Below, piece after piece: positions 32,273-42,872 of a stretch of 64,000 bases of DNA. Every line of letters starts with the position of its first letter. Position 1 is the stretch's first letter. Location: NCBI RefSeq assembly GCF_016615955.1, contig NZ_CP067113.1, forward strand, positions 2,232,001-2,296,000, in the 5' to 3' direction. The notes under the pieces were generated by a model that worked only from the letters and a program-made list of their open reading frames with translations, was not told the origin of the DNA and did no database searches. The position numbers and the translations under genes were made by a program. Origin of the DNA: Luteimonas sp. MC1750. Its GTDB lineage: Bacteria; Pseudomonadota; Gammaproteobacteria; Xanthomonadales; Xanthomonadaceae.

Positions 32273-32313
32273 AGCCCCGGTGGTCGCCGATCACGCTGGC
32301 GACGCGACAACGC

Positions 32314-32685
32314 TTACTTGACTTCGACCGTGGCGCCGGCCGCTTCCAGGTCCTTCTTGATCTTCTCGGCGTCTTCCTTCGAAGCGCCTTCCTTGACCAC
32401 GCCACCGGCTTCGGTCAGGTCCTTGGCTTCCTTCAGGCCCAGGCCGGTGATCGCGCGGACCACCTTGATGACCTCGACCTTCTTCTCGCCAGCCGACTTC
32501 AGCGTGACGTTGAACTCGGTCTGCTCCTCGACGGGAGCGGCGGCGGCGGCCGGGCCAGCGGCCATGGCGACCGGGGCGGCGGCGGACACGCCGAACTTCT
32601 CTTCCATCGCGTGGACCAGCTCCATCACCTCGACGAGGGTCTTGCTGCTGATCGCTTCGATGATCTGCTCGTTGGAAAGGGACAT
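32314..32685 (-). CDS. rplL: 50S ribosomal protein L7/L12
   Basis: A 123-residue stalk protein with an N-terminal dimerisation helix ([20 protein letters not shown]), an Ala-rich hinge, and a C-terminal factor-binding domain ending [12 protein letters not shown]. It is present in several copies on the ribosome, where it recruits translation GTPases. Confidence 0.99.
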   Translation of the reverse strand: MSLSNEQIIEAISSKTLVEVMELVHAMEEKFGVSAAAPVAMAAGPAAAAAPVEEQTEFNVTLKSAGEKKVEVIKVVRAITGLGLKEAKDLTEAGGVVKEGASKEDAEKIKKDLEAAGATVEVK

Positions 32686-32750
32686 CTCGATACCTCTGGT
32701 TATCTAATGTTGGAAAACGTCTGTGGTCGGGTGTCGACCGAACTGTTGCC

Positions 32751-33275
32751 TCAAGCAGCCTTCTGCTGGCCGACCGCGCTCGTAGCGCGGGCGACCTGCG
32801 TGGCCGGCTCGGCCAGCACGCGCACCAGCATGGTGGCGGGCTGGACCATGACGCTGAGCAGCATCGACAGCGCTTCGTCACGCGTCGGGAGCGAAGCCAG
32901 GACATCCACATGGGTGCCCGGGTACTTCTGCCCGCCGATCGCCACGAGGCGCGGCTTCAGCTTGTCGTTCGCCTTGGCGAACTCCTTGATCAGGCGTCCG
33001 GCGGCGCCGGGGTCTTCCTTCGAGAAGGCGTACAGCAGGGGACCGGTCAGCTCGTCCTGGACGATGGCGTAATCGGTGTTCTCCACTGCACGCGAGACCA
33101 GCGTGTTCTTCGCGACTTTCAGGTACACGCCTTCGGCGCGCGCCTTCTTGCGCATGCTGGTCAACTGCTCGACGGTCAGGCCCACGTACTCCGCGGCAAC
33201 CAGCGAGTGCGCCGTCGCGGCGACCTCGGCCAGTTCGGCAACGACTTCCTTCTTCTGGTTCAGATTGAGAGCCAT
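32751..33275 (-). CDS. rplJ: 50S ribosomal protein L10
   Basis: A 174-residue stalk base protein from [20 protein letters not shown], which binds L7/L12 dimers through its C-terminal helix. The start has GGAGGA at ideal spacing. The longer upstream frame is leader, not protein. In E. coli L10 represses its own operon by binding the leader. Confidence 0.98.
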   Translation of the reverse strand: MALNLNQKKEVVAELAEVAATAHSLVAAEYVGLTVEQLTSMRKKARAEGVYLKVAKNTLVSRAVENTDYAIVQDELTGPLLYAFSKEDPGAAGRLIKEFAKANDKLKPRLVAIGGQKYPGTHVDVLASLPTRDEALSMLLSVMVQPATMLVRVLAEPATQVARATSAVGQQKAA

Positions 33276-33623
33276 TGCACTTCCTCCGTACTTCGCAATC
33301 CGGCCTGGCGCATCCGCGCCGGGCCGGTCCTTTGGCGGCACCAGTCCCTTGGTGCCGGGGACGCCGCAAGCGGCATCCCGTTGGTGGCCGTTTTCCGTCT
33401 GGATCGATACGTCTTGATCTTTGGGAGGGTCGGCAACCATCTGCGCAGGCCCGTCCCCGCTCGCGCGGTTCGAGGATTAAGCGCCCTGCGGTGGCAACGA
33501 CGGCGAATCCATGCCAGTTCGAGCATCCCTGCCCGTCGTCGCTGCCGCGCAGGCCGCGCCTGCGGTCTTTGACGGCCCCGCCTCCGGCACAAGGCCTTCG
33601 GCGATGCCCTCAAAACTTGCTGA
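33276..33623 (-). promoter_or_regulatory. rplJ leader, structured, no gene
   Basis: The 348-bp spacer between rplA and rplJ contains three clear hairpins: 33548-33564 (CGCAGGC/GCCTGCG), 33363-33374 (GCCGC/GCGGC) and 33337-33356 (GGCACCA/TGGTGCC). No convincing -10/-35 pair was found. The position corresponds to the L10 leader. Whether it binds L10 cannot be decided by eye. Confidence 0.45.
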
Positions 33624-34322
33624 TTACTTGAGCGACAGCGTCGACTGGTCGACGGTGACGCCGGGGCCCATCGTCGAGCTGACCGAGATCTTCTGCAGGT
33701 ACTGGCCCTTGGCGGTGGCCGGCTTGGCCTTCACCAGGTCGACCAGCAGCGCCTGCAGGTTCTCCTTCAGGCGCTCGGCGCCGAAGTCGGCCTTGCCGAT
33801 CGTGCAGTGGATGATGCCGGCCTTGTCGGTGCGGTAGCGGACCTGGCCGCCCTTGGCGTTCTTGACCGCCTCGCCCGGGTTCGGCGAAACCGTGCCGACC
33901 TTCGGGTTGGGCATCAGGCCGCGCGGGCCCAGCAGCGTGCCGAGCTTGCCGACCACGCGCATGGCGTCGGGGGTGGCGATCACGACGTCATAGTTGAGGT
34001 CGCCGGCCTGCATCTTCTCGGCCAGGTCGTCCATGCCGACGGCGTCGGCACCGGCGGCCAGGGCCTCCTCGGTCTTGGCGCCGGCCGGGGCGAACACCGC
34101 CACGCGCACCGACTTGCCGGTGCCCTGCGGCAGCACGGTCGAGCCACGGACCTGCTGGTCCGACTTGCGCGCGTCGACGCCCAGGCGCACGGCCACGTCG
34201 ACGGCTTCGACGAACTTGGCCTTGCTGTTGTCCTGCACGATCTTCAGTGCGTCATCGATGCCATAGGCCTTGCCCGGAACCACGGCGGCCTTGATGGTCT
34301 TCTGTCGCTTGGTCTGTGCCAT
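33624..34322 (-). CDS. rplA: 50S ribosomal protein L1
   Basis: A 232-residue L1 stalk protein with [21 protein letters not shown] and [20 protein letters not shown]. In E. coli it represses rplK-rplA translation. It lies 4 bp behind rplK. Confidence 0.99.
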   Translation of the reverse strand: MAQTKRQKTIKAAVVPGKAYGIDDALKIVQDNSKAKFVEAVDVAVRLGVDARKSDQQVRGSTVLPQGTGKSVRVAVFAPAGAKTEEALAAGADAVGMDDLAEKMQAGDLNYDVVIATPDAMRVVGKLGTLLGPRGLMPNPKVGTVSPNPGEAVKNAKGGQVRYRTDKAGIIHCTIGKADFGAERLKENLQALLVDLVKAKPATAKGQYLQKISVSSTMGPGVTVDQSTLSLK

Positions 34323-34326
34323 GTCT

Positions 34327-34755
34327 TCAGCCCTCCACCGACAGGCCCATCGAACGGGCGGAGCCCTCGATGGTGCGAACTGCTGCTTCCAGGTCGGCCG
34401 CCGTCAGGTCGGCTTCCTTCATCTTCGCGATCTCTTCGAGCTGGGCGCGGGTGACCTTGCCCACCTTCTCGGTGTTCGGGCGCTTGGAGCCCGAGGCGAC
34501 GCCGGCAGCCTTGCGCAGCAGCACCGCAGCCGGGGTCGACTTGGTGATGAAGGTGAAGGTGCGGTCCGAGTACGCGGTGATGATGACCGGGGTCGGAAGA
34601 CCCGGCTCGAGCTTCTGCGTGGCGGCGTTGAACGCCTTGCAGAACTCCATGATGTTCAGGCCGCGCTGGCCCAGGGCAGGACCGACCGGCGGCGAAGGAT
34701 TCGCCTGACCCGCCTTGACCTGCAACTTGATGTAACCCACTACTTTCTTGGCCAT
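34327..34755 (-). CDS. rplK: 50S ribosomal protein L11
   Basis: A 142-residue GTPase-centre protein, [20 protein letters not shown], with [20 protein letters not shown] and the SMGLSVEG end. It is the first gene after the rplK promoter. The 178-bp spacer to nusG holds that promoter and several short GC hairpins. Confidence 0.99.
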   Translation of the reverse strand: MAKKVVGYIKLQVKAGQANPSPPVGPALGQRGLNIMEFCKAFNAATQKLEPGLPTPVIITAYSDRTFTFITKSTPAAVLLRKAAGVASGSKRPNTEKVGKVTRAQLEEIAKMKEADLTAADLEAAVRTIEGSARSMGLSVEG

Positions 34756-34893
34756 TGTCCTCTCCGGGTGCGAACGCCTGTCAGGCTCCCCATCGGGCCG
34801 GGAATCTCGCGTCCCGGTGTCGCGTTTTCACGCGCAAAGGCCGCCAGGGCGGCGGCCAATGCGAACGCCCGGTTTCCGGGCAGGAAGCCGCGC

Positions 34894-34922
34894 ACTATAG
34901 CAGCTTCCGGTAGACCGGCCAA
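34894..34922 (-). promoter_or_regulatory. rplK-rplA promoter
   Basis: On the minus strand TTGGCC (34917-34922), a 17-bp spacer and TATAGT (34894-34899). The -35 starts 11 bases after the nusG stop. Confidence 0.75.
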
Positions 34923-34933
34923 GCGGCCGGGGA

Positions 34934-35521
34934 TCAGGCCTTCTCGACCTGCCCGAATTCCAGTTCGACCGGGGTCGAGCGGCCGAAGATGAGCACGGCC
35001 ACGCGCAGGCGGCTCTTTTCGTAGTTGACTTCCTCGACCACGCCATTGAAGTCGTTGAAGGGACCGTCGACGACGCGCACCATCTGGCCGGCCTCGAACA
35101 GCACCTTCGGGCGCGGCTTCTCGACGCCTTCCTGCACGCGGGCGAGGATGGCATCGGCCTCCTCGTCGCGGATCGGCAGCGGCTGGGCGGCGGTGCCGCC
35201 GATGAAGCCCATCACCTTGGGGGTTTCCTTCACCAGGTGCCAGCTCTCGCTGTCGATGCGCGGAATCCCGCCCTCGTCCTGGGTGGCGATCTGGACCAGG
35301 ACATAGCCCGGGAAGAACTTGCGCTCGGAACGGCGCTTCTGGCCGGAGCGCATCTCGATGATCTCTTCGGTCGGCACCATCACGTCGCCGAACTTCTCTT
35401 CCATGCCCATGCGCACGATGCGGTCGCGCAGCGCCTGGGCCACCGACTTCTCGAAGCCGGAATAGGCATGGACCACGTACCAGCGCTTGACGATCTCGCT
35501 TTCCAAACCGGACATCTCCAT
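34934..35521 (-). CDS. nusG: Transcription termination/antitermination factor NusG
   Basis: The protein binds RNA polymerase through its NGN domain ([19 protein letters not shown], later [15 protein letters not shown]). Through the C-terminal KOW domain ([21 protein letters not shown]) it contacts Rho or S10. The ATG at 35521 overlaps the secE stop as TGATG, giving 195 residues; an ATG two codons later is equally possible. Longer open frame upstream overlaps secE and was discarded. Confidence 0.96.
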   Translation of the reverse strand: MEMSGLESEIVKRWYVVHAYSGFEKSVAQALRDRIVRMGMEEKFGDVMVPTEEIIEMRSGQKRRSERKFFPGYVLVQIATQDEGGIPRIDSESWHLVKETPKVMGFIGGTAAQPLPIRDEEADAILARVQEGVEKPRPKVLFEAGQMVRVVDGPFNDFNGVVEEVNYEKSRLRVAVLIFGRSTPVELEFGQVEKA

Positions 35522-35904
35522 CAGTTGCCGAGCAGCAGGCGGATGAGCCACTGGATGACCAGGTCGAACCCGGCCAGCATCAGGCTGATGATCACCACCA
35601 CGATCATCACCACCCAGCTCATGCGCATGGCTTCCTGGCGCGTCGGCCAGACGACCTTGCGCAGTTCGAAGCGGGCTTCGGACAGGAACTCCCGGGTCTG
35701 GAAGCCCTTGGTGCTGGTCAGGAACACGACCAGCGCGGCGGCGACGCCGCCGACCACGGCAAGGACGCGCAGCGGCATCGGCCACTGGCCTTCGAACCAG
35801 TAGAAGGCGACGAGCCCGCCGACAAGCAGGAGGCCCGCAACCACGTACCTGGCGATGTCGCCTGCCGAGGCGTGGTTCCTCGAATGTTCAACCCTGCTGT
35901 TCAA
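35521..35904 (-). CDS. secE: Preprotein translocase subunit SecE
   Basis: A 127-residue protein of the three-TM gammaproteobacterial type, with two N-terminal helices and the conserved C-terminal unit [18 protein letters not shown] followed by a long hydrophobic helix. The conserved N-terminus (xNSRVEHS) begins at a TTG codon at 35904, ten bases after GAGGG. The only upstream ATG lies inside tRNA-Trp, so TTG is the likely start. Confidence 0.93.
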   Translation of the reverse strand: MNSRVEHSRNHASAGDIARYVVAGLLLVGGLVAFYWFEGQWPMPLRVLAVVGGVAAALVVFLTSTKGFQTREFLSEARFELRKVVWPTRQEAMRMSWVVMIVVVIISLMLAGFDLVIQWLIRLLLGN

Positions 35905-35928
35905 GTGGCTATCGCCCTCGTTGCGGCA

Positions 35929-36004
<76 letters not shown>

Positions 36005-36074
36005 GTACAAAAACTTGGCACCTCTTAGACGCCAACGGCGAGCCGCTCCCGACTCGCCCCGGCGTTTACCACAG

Positions 36075-36171
36075 GCCGCCGGCGTGAGCCGATGGCCGCT
36101 GGCGTTATCCGGCCTGCTTGCAGGCCCGGATCAACGGCAGCACATATCACGGCGGCAACGCCGCCGGGATA
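36075..36171 (-). repeat. tuf copy 2 3' flank, three hairpins without U-tract
   Basis: The order matches the flank of tuf copy 1: 36145-36171 (TATC..CGGCGG / CCGCCG..GATA), 36104-36135 (GTTATCCGG/CCGGATCAAC) and 36075-36096 (GCCATCGGC/GCCGGCGGC). Here the last hairpin is followed by CTGTGG, not by T residues, so transcription can continue into tRNA-Trp, secE and nusG. Confidence 0.75.
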
Positions 36172-36174
36172 GGC

Positions 36175-37365
<1,191 letters not shown>

Positions 37366-37425
37366 GATTGCGTATCTCGTTGAACTGTTGGGTGGAAGGC
37401 CGCGCGTTCGGCTGCGGCCCGAAGA

Positions 37426-37501
37426 TGGTGCTCACGACTGGAATCGAACCAGTGACCTCCTCCTTACCAAGGAGGTGCTCTACCGACTGAGCTACGTGAG
37501 C
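37426..37501 (-). tRNA. tRNA-Thr (GGT anticodon)
   Basis: Acceptor GCTCACG/CGTGAGC, anticodon loop with GGT, T-loop TTCGATT, encoded CCA. It lies 60 bases upstream of tuf copy 2 in the same unit. Confidence 0.97.
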
Positions 37502-37544
37502 GTGAGTTGTACCCTGGCGCCGGGTTTCCAATGATACCCCGCGG

Positions 37545-37618
37545 TGGAGCGGGAGACGGGAATCGAACCCGCACCATCAGCTTGGAAGGCTGAGGTTCTA
37601 CCGTTGAACTACTCCCGC
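37545..37618 (-). tRNA. tRNA-Gly (TCC anticodon)
   Basis: Acceptor GCGGGAG/CTCCCGC, anticodon loop CTTCCAA, T-loop TTCGATT, encoded CCA. It is the second of three tRNAs before tuf copy 2. Confidence 0.97.
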
Positions 37619-37631
37619 GCCGGGGATGAAC

Positions 37632-37717
37632 TGGTGGAGGGAGGTGGATTCGAACCACCGAAGGCGTAAGCCAGCAGATTTACAGTCTGCCCCCGTTGGC
37701 CGCTTGGGTATCCCTCC
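37632..37717 (-). tRNA. tRNA-Tyr (GTA anticodon)
   Basis: A class II tRNA with a long variable arm; acceptor GGAGGGA/TCCCTCC, anticodon loop CTGTAAA, encoded CCA. It is first in the tRNA-tuf unit, 32 bases after the -10 box. Confidence 0.97.
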
Positions 37718-37748
37718 AGCAAAAGACAAGCCGGTGAAACAGCCCACG

Positions 37749-37777
37749 ATTTTGACGGCGCGCGAGGCGGCTGTCAA
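37749..37777 (-). promoter_or_regulatory. Promoter of the tRNA-tuf-secE-nusG unit
   Basis: On the minus strand a perfect TTGACA (37772-37777), a 17-bp GC-rich spacer and CAAAAT (37749-37754). The GC-rich discriminator (CGTGGGC) is typical of stringently controlled tRNA promoters. Confidence 0.85.
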
Positions 37778-37792
37778 CGCCTGTGATCGCTT

Positions 37793-38884
37793 TCAGACGT
37801 TGAAGCGGAAATGCAGGACGTCGCCTTCCTGCACGCGGTACTCCTTGCCCTCCAGGCGCAGCCGTCCGGCCTCGCGTGCGCCGGCTTCGCCGCGGTAGCG
37901 GATGAAGTCGTCGTAGCCGATGGTCTCGGCGCGGATGAAGCCCTTCTCGAAGTCGGTATGGATCACCGCCGCCGCCTGCGGCGCGGTCGATCCGGCCCTG
38001 ACCGTCCAGGCGCGGACTTCCTTCACCCCGGCGGTGAAGTAGGTCTGCAGCCCGAGCAGGTTGTAGGCGGCGCGGATGACGCGGTTCAGGCCGGGTTCGT
38101 CCAGGCCGAGGTCGCGCAGGAACTCGTCGCGGTCCGCGTCGTCGAGCTGGCTCAGCTCCTCCTCGATCGCGGCCGAGACCGGCACCACCTCGGCACCCTC
38201 GCCCACCGCGCGCGCGCGCACCGCATCCAGGTGCGGATTGCCCTCGAAGCCGTCCTCGAGCACGTTGGCCACGTACATCACCGGCTTCAGCGTCAGCAGG
38301 AACAGGTCGCGCACCGCGGCCCGGTCGTCCTCGGAAAGCCCCAGCGCGCGCGCCGGCGTGCCGGCGTCGAGCCCGGCGCGCACCCGCGCCAGCACCTCGA
38401 CCCGCGCCTTGGCGTCCTTGTCGCCGGTCTTGGCCGAGCGCTCGGCGCGCTGCAGGGCCTTGTCCACCGATTCCAGGTCGGCCAGCGCCAGCTCGGTGTC
38501 GATGGTGTCGATGTCGGCGAGGGGGTCGACGCGGTTGTTGACGTGGATGACGTCGGGATTCTCGAAGCAGCGCACCACGTGGGTGATCGCGTCGACCTCG
38601 CGGATATGGGCCAGGAACTTGTTGCCCAGGCCCTCGCCGCTGGCGGCACCGGCCACGAGGCCTGCGATGTCGACGAACTCGACCGCGGTCGGGATCACCT
38701 TCTGCGGATTGATGATCTCCGCCAGGGCGTTCAGGCGCGGGTCCGGCACCGGCACCACGCCCACGTTGGGCTCGATGGTGCAGAACGGGAAGTTGGCGGC
38801 GGCGATGCCCGCCTTGGTCAAGGCGTTGAAGAGGGTCGACTTGCCGACGTTCGGCAGGCCGACGATGCCGCAGGTAATGCCCAT
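37793..38884 (-). CDS. ychF: Redox-regulated ATPase YchF (Obg family)
   Basis: A 363-residue P-loop protein with G1 [10 protein letters not shown], a G3 region ([19 protein letters not shown]), a central coiled coil and a C-terminal TGS domain ([20 protein letters not shown]). YchF/OLA1 prefers ATP and associates with ribosomes. It lies 7 bp behind pth, a very common pairing. Confidence 0.98.
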   Translation of the reverse strand: MGITCGIVGLPNVGKSTLFNALTKAGIAAANFPFCTIEPNVGVVPVPDPRLNALAEIINPQKVIPTAVEFVDIAGLVAGAASGEGLGNKFLAHIREVDAITHVVRCFENPDVIHVNNRVDPLADIDTIDTELALADLESVDKALQRAERSAKTGDKDAKARVEVLARVRAGLDAGTPARALGLSEDDRAAVRDLFLLTLKPVMYVANVLEDGFEGNPHLDAVRARAVGEGAEVVPVSAAIEEELSQLDDADRDEFLRDLGLDEPGLNRVIRAAYNLLGLQTYFTAGVKEVRAWTVRAGSTAPQAAAVIHTDFEKGFIRAETIGYDDFIRYRGEAGAREAGRLRLEGKEYRVQEGDVLHFRFNV

Positions 38885-38891
38885 AGCTGTG

Positions 38892-39473
38892 TCAGGTCCT
38901 GTTGGTATGCAGCCGCTTCATGGCTTCGTTGAAATCGCCGGCCATGGCCAGCGGCAGCACGTCGAGCGCGTCGTCGATCGCGCGCCCGATGAGGATGTCG
39001 TCGTCCGGCGACGCCCGCCCCAGCACCCAGCCGGTCACCCGGTCCTTGTGCCCGGGATGGCCGATGCCGACGCGCAGGCGGTGGAAGCGGCCGTGGCCGA
39101 GCAGGCGCATGGTGTCGCGCAGCCCGTTCTGGCCGCCGTGGCCACCGTCGAACTTGAGCCGGACGGTGCCTGGCGGGAGGTCCAGCTCGTCGTGGACCAG
39201 CAGCGCCTGCTCCGGCTGGATCTTCCAGAAATTCAGCGCGGCCAGTACCGACTTGCCGCTGAGGTTCATGAACGTGGCCGGCTTCAGCAGCCAGGCCTCG
39301 TGGCCGGCGATCCGCAGCTTCGCGGTCTCGCCGAACAGCTTGCCGTCGACCCTGAAGCGCTCGCCCCCGCGCTCGGCCAGGGTGTCGACAAGACGGAACC
39401 CGGCGTTGTGCCGGGTCCGTGCATGTTCCGGGCCGGGGTTGCCCAGCCCGACGATGAGGCGGATGCCGTCCAT
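38892..39473 (-). CDS. pth: Peptidyl-tRNA hydrolase
   Basis: A 193-residue esterase that recycles peptidyl-tRNA released from stalled ribosomes. It shows [20 protein letters not shown] (catalytic His), [13 protein letters not shown] and [20 protein letters not shown], all Pth signatures. It sits between rplY and ychF. Confidence 0.98.
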   Translation of the reverse strand: MDGIRLIVGLGNPGPEHARTRHNAGFRLVDTLAERGGERFRVDGKLFGETAKLRIAGHEAWLLKPATFMNLSGKSVLAALNFWKIQPEQALLVHDELDLPPGTVRLKFDGGHGGQNGLRDTMRLLGHGRFHRLRVGIGHPGHKDRVTGWVLGRASPDDDILIGRAIDDALDVLPLAMAGDFNEAMKRLHTNRT

Positions 39474-39524
39474 CGCATCGGCGCGGGCCGGCGCTCCCCG
39501 GAGGAAGCGCCAGCGCGCAGCGCC

Positions 39525-40178
39525 TTACTTGTCCTCGCCAGCGTCCTGCTTGCTGGTGGGCACCTCGCCGTCGCCCTCGCCCTCGCCTTCCGGCTCGGCC
39601 TCGACGCGCGCGTGGCGGGCCACGGCGACGGCGGGGTTGTGGTCGCCGTCGAGCTTGGTCGCCAGTTCGACGCCCTTGGGCAGCACGACCTCGGACAGGT
39701 GGACGGTGCCACCGATCTCCATCTTCGCCAGGTCGACTTCGATCGACTCGGGCAGGTCGCCCGGCAGGCAGACCACCTCGACCTCGTTCAGCTCCTGGGT
39801 CAGCACCACGCCCGCGGTCTTGCCGGCCGGCGAGGTCTCGGCGTTCACCAGGTGCAGCGGCACGCTGACGCGGATCGCTTCCTTGGCGTTCACGCGCTGG
39901 AAGTCCAGGTGCATGATCAGCTGGCGGTAGGGATGGCGCTGCATGTCACGCAGCAGCACCGGCTCCACCTTGCCGTCGACCTCGAGGTCGATGATCGAGG
40001 CGTAGAACCACTCGTGCTGGCTGGCGACCCAGGTCTTTTCCTGGTCGAGCTGGATGCTCTGCGGGGCGCTGTCGCCGCCGTAGATGATGGCCGGGACCTT
40101 GCCGGTGAGACGCAGGCGGCGGCTCGCACCCTTCCCCTCGTCCTTGCGGCTGGTGGCCGTGATCTTCTGGTTGCTCAT
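39525..40178 (-). CDS. rplY: 50S ribosomal protein L25, long CTC type
   Basis: A 217-residue protein with an N-terminal 5S rRNA-binding L25 domain (RRLRLTGKVPAIIYGG) and the extra C-terminal beta domain of the TL5/CTC form. A disordered acidic tail follows (PEGEGEGDGEVPTSKQDAGE). It lies between prs and pth, the usual gammaproteobacterial neighbourhood. Confidence 0.96.
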   Translation of the reverse strand: MSNQKITATSRKDEGKGASRRLRLTGKVPAIIYGGDSAPQSIQLDQEKTWVASQHEWFYASIIDLEVDGKVEPVLLRDMQRHPYRQLIMHLDFQRVNAKEAIRVSVPLHLVNAETSPAGKTAGVVLTQELNEVEVVCLPGDLPESIEVDLAKMEIGGTVHLSEVVLPKGVELATKLDGDHNPAVAVARHARVEAEPEGEGEGDGEVPTSKQDAGEDK

Positions 40179-40224
40179 TGTTGGTTACTCACTTGCTGGA
40201 TTGGCCCGCCTCGCGGCGGAAAGA

Positions 40225-40250
40225 CGGCTCCCCCGCGACCAGGGGAGCCG
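40225..40250 (-). terminator. Hairpin after prs
   Basis: A perfect 9-bp stem (CGGCTCCCC/GGGGAGCCG) with an 8-nt loop in the 109-bp prs-rplY gap. On the transcribed strand it is followed by TCTTTCC, so it is a weak or partial terminator. Confidence 0.5.
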
Positions 40251-40287
40251 GAACACACGGATGCGGACGCGCGCGGCCCGGAGGCCG

Positions 40288-41250
40288 TCAGTCCACGTAG
40301 AGCGAGCTCACCGACTCGCCGCCGGCGATGCGGCGGATGGTCTCGGCCAGCAGCTCCGCAACGCTCAGCTGGCGGATGCGGCCGCAGGTGCGGGCCGCGT
40401 CGGAAAGCGGAATGGTATCAGTGACCACCAGCTCGTCGAGCTGTGAGCGGGTCAGGTTGTCGATCGCCGCGCCCGACAGCACCGGGTGGGTGCAGTAGGC
40501 CACGACCTTGGTCGCGCCCTGCGCCTTGAGCGCCGCGGCGGCCGCGCAGAGCGTCCCGGCGGTGTCGACGATGTCGTCGACCAGCACGCAGGTCTTGCCG
40601 GCCACGTCGCCGATGATGTTCATCACCGTGGCGACGTTGGCCTTCGGGCGGCGCTTGTCGATGATCGCGAGGTCGGCGTCGTCCAGGCGCTTGGCGATCG
40701 CCCGCGCGCGCACCACGCCGCCGACGTCGGGGCTGACCACGACCATGTTGTCGGTGCCGTGCGCACGCCAGATGTCGGCCAGCAGCAGGGGCGAGGCGTA
40801 GACGTTGTCGACCGGGATGTCGAAGAAGCCCTGGATCTGGTCGGCGTGCAGGTCGATCGTCAGCAGGCCGTCGGCGCCGGCGACGGTGAACATCTTGGCG
40901 GCCAGCTTGGCGGTGATCGGCACGCGCGAGGAGCGCATGCGGCGGTCCTGGCGGGCGTAGCCGAAATACGGCACCACCGCGGTGATGCTCGAGGTCGAGG
41001 CGCGCTTGAGCGCGTCGATCAGCGCCATCAGTTCCATGAAGTGTTCGGCGGTCGGCGCGCAGGTCGACTGCACCACGAACACGTCCTGGCGGCGCACGTT
41101 CTCCTCGATCTCGACCTGCACCTCGCCATCCGAAAACGTCGAGACCAGCGCCTTGCCCGGCCGCACACCCAGCTCGCGGCAGACGGCCTGGGCCAGCGGG
41201 CGGTTGGCATTGCCGGAGAAGATCAGCAGGTTGCCATCTTCCTTTTTCAC
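40288..41250 (-). CDS. prs: Ribose-phosphate pyrophosphokinase
   Basis: A 320-residue enzyme making PRPP from ribose 5-phosphate and ATP for nucleotide, His and Trp synthesis. Signatures: [37 protein letters not shown] and the PRPP loop [13 protein letters not shown]. The start is GTG at 41250, with GGAG seven bases upstream. It lies 36 bp after tRNA-Gln and may be co-transcribed with it and ispE. Confidence 0.98.
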   Translation of the reverse strand: MKKEDGNLLIFSGNANRPLAQAVCRELGVRPGKALVSTFSDGEVQVEIEENVRRQDVFVVQSTCAPTAEHFMELMALIDALKRASTSSITAVVPYFGYARQDRRMRSSRVPITAKLAAKMFTVAGADGLLTIDLHADQIQGFFDIPVDNVYASPLLLADIWRAHGTDNMVVVSPDVGGVVRARAIAKRLDDADLAIIDKRRPKANVATVMNIIGDVAGKTCVLVDDIVDTAGTLCAAAAALKAQGATKVVAYCTHPVLSGAAIDNLTRSQLDELVVTDTIPLSDAARTCGRIRQLSVAELLAETIRRIAGGESVSSLYVD

Positions 41251-41286
41251 GGGACTACTCCGCTGGACGCTGGGACGACGAAGGAT

Positions 41287-41363
41287 TGGCAGGGGCGGCA
41301 GGATTCGAACCTGCGGATGCCGGGATCAAAACCCGGTGCCTTGGGCCACTTGGCGACGCCCCT
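41287..41363 (-). tRNA. tRNA-Gln (TTG anticodon), overlapping the ispE 3' end
   Basis: Acceptor AGGGGCG/CGCCCCT, anticodon loop TTTTGAT, T-loop TTCGAAT, encoded CCA. Its first 38 nt are also the last 38 nt of ispE on the same strand. The ispE-tRNA-Gln-prs order is known from many proteobacteria; the overlap is the unusual part. Confidence 0.97.
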
Positions 41364-42225
41364 GCGGTGAACCGGCCGCAAGTGCATCCAGCAGCGGCGA
41401 TCGCGACACGCCCGCCACCACGCGGGCGCGAAACCCTGGCGGCAGCGTGGCGAGCGCGGCCTCGGCGGGTTCGCGCGCGGCGAACTCGACGAAGCAACCG
41501 CTGCCCGTCCCGGTGAGGCGTGGCGTGCCGGCGCGCGCGAGCACCTGGAACACGGCCTCGACGGCGGGTTCCAGGCGACGCAGCACCGGTTCGAACGCAT
41601 TGCCGAGCGGAGCACCCGAAGCGAAGTCGGCCATTGTCGCGGGCGCGGCATCCCTCGTCAATTCAGGGGCTTGGAACAGGGCCGCGGTGGCCACGTGGAC
41701 GCCGGGGTCGGCGACCAGGTACCAGGCCGGTGCAAGGTCCAGCGGCCGCAGCCGCTCCCCCACGCCCTCGGCCCAGGCGCTGTGGCCGTGGACGAAGACC
41801 GGGACATCGGCGCCGAGGCGCGCACCCAGCGCCGCCAGCGCATCGACGTCCGCGCCGAGGCCCCAGAGGGCGTCCAGCGCGCGCAGCACGGTGGCCGCGT
41901 CCGAAGAGCCCCCGCCAAACCCACCACCCGTAGGGATGCGCTTTTCGACGCGGATGTCGACACCTTGGGCGACGTTGAACGCGTCCTGCAGCAATCGCGC
42001 TGCACGCAGGCTGAGGTCCGCGGCCTCGGGCACGTCCGACAGGTCACCGCCGTGTCGCACGATCCTGCCGTCCTCGCGCGGACGCAGATGCACCGTGTCA
42101 CCCCAGTCGAGCAGGCGGAACACGGTCTGCAGCTCGTGGTAGCCGTCCGGACGTCGCCCGGTGATGCGCAGGAACAGGTTCAGTTTGGCCGGCGCGGGCC
42201 AGGCCGACCACCCGGCCGCCGTCAC
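41326..42225 (-). CDS. ispE: 4-diphosphocytidyl-2-C-methyl-D-erythritol kinase
   Basis: A 299-residue GHMP-family kinase of the non-mevalonate isoprenoid pathway. It shows [24 protein letters not shown] (motif 1, quoted here in part), [14 protein letters not shown] (ATP loop, about 98-111) and the C-terminal [12 protein letters not shown]. The start is GTG at 42225, overlapping the lolB stop by 4 nt (GTGA). The last 12 codons and stop run into tRNA-Gln: the stop TGA is read from its anticodon loop. Confidence 0.95.
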   Translation of the reverse strand: MTAAGWSAWPAPAKLNLFLRITGRRPDGYHELQTVFRLLDWGDTVHLRPREDGRIVRHGGDLSDVPEAADLSLRAARLLQDAFNVAQGVDIRVEKRIPTGGGFGGGSSDAATVLRALDALWGLGADVDALAALGARLGADVPVFVHGHSAWAEGVGERLRPLDLAPAWYLVADPGVHVATAALFQAPELTRDAAPATMADFASGAPLGNAFEPVLRRLEPAVEAVFQVLARAGTPRLTGTGSGCFVEFAAREPAEAALATLPPGFRARVVAGVSRSPLLDALAAGSPQGRRQVAQGTGF

Positions 42226-42872
42226 GGGCCGGCCTCGCTCCAGGTATCGACCACCAGGCGGACGCCGGCGTCGCCGCGGCGGGCGTCGATGCGCAGCGGC
42301 AGCGCGGGCGCCGCGCCGTCCTGCGGGCGCCAGGCGCGATAGTCGATGCTCCAGCCGCCCTGCTCCAGCCGCGCCGGCAGCAGGTCGGCACCGAACGCCA
42401 TGCGCGCCGGGCCGTGCACGGCCTCGTCGGCCGGCAGCCCGCGCAGCCAGGCGCCCAGCGCGTCCACGGGCACTTCGAGGCCGGTGGCGTCGAACAGCAG
42501 GGACTGGCCATCCGGGCCGCTGAGCGGACCGCCGTCGAGTCCTTCCAGCCGGGCCCCATCGTCGTCGACCGCGAGCCGCCAGCTCTGCCGGGTCACCGGC
42601 GCGGCCAGCGCCACCGCGAACGCCGCGCCGTCCTGCTGCCATTCGATGCGCCCGCTGCCGCCCTTTCCGGCGCGGGTGATCGCGGCCCGTCCGGACAGGC
42701 TCCAGGCCGGCATCGCCGACAGCGCCCGGGCGCGATCGGCCTGCAGGGCTTCGGCCCCCGCCTGCGCGGCGGCATCGAGGGTCGGCAGCGGCGCCGGCGC
42801 CGGCGGGCGCGTCGCGCAGGCCGCGAGCAGGCCCGTGCAGGCCAGCACCATCACGAACCGAAGCGTCCTCAT
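42222..42872 (-). CDS. lolB: Outer-membrane lipoprotein LolB
   Basis: A 216-residue lipoprotein; the signal peptide ends in the lipobox LAAC with Cys19. LolB receives lipoproteins from LolA and inserts them in the outer membrane. The body has WSLSGRAAI, then [11 protein letters not shown] and a Trp-rich beta fold, as in LolB. It overlaps both neighbours by 4 nt (ATGA with the TPR gene, GTGA with ispE), so the three are coupled. Confidence 0.93.
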   Translation of the reverse strand: MRTLRFVMVLACTGLLAACATRPPAPAPLPTLDAAAQAGAEALQADRARALSAMPAWSLSGRAAITRAGKGGSGRIEWQQDGAAFAVALAAPVTRQSWRLAVDDDGARLEGLDGGPLSGPDGQSLLFDATGLEVPVDALGAWLRGLPADEAVHGPARMAFGADLLPARLEQGGWSIDYRAWRPQDGAAPALPLRIDARRGDAGVRLVVDTWSEAGP

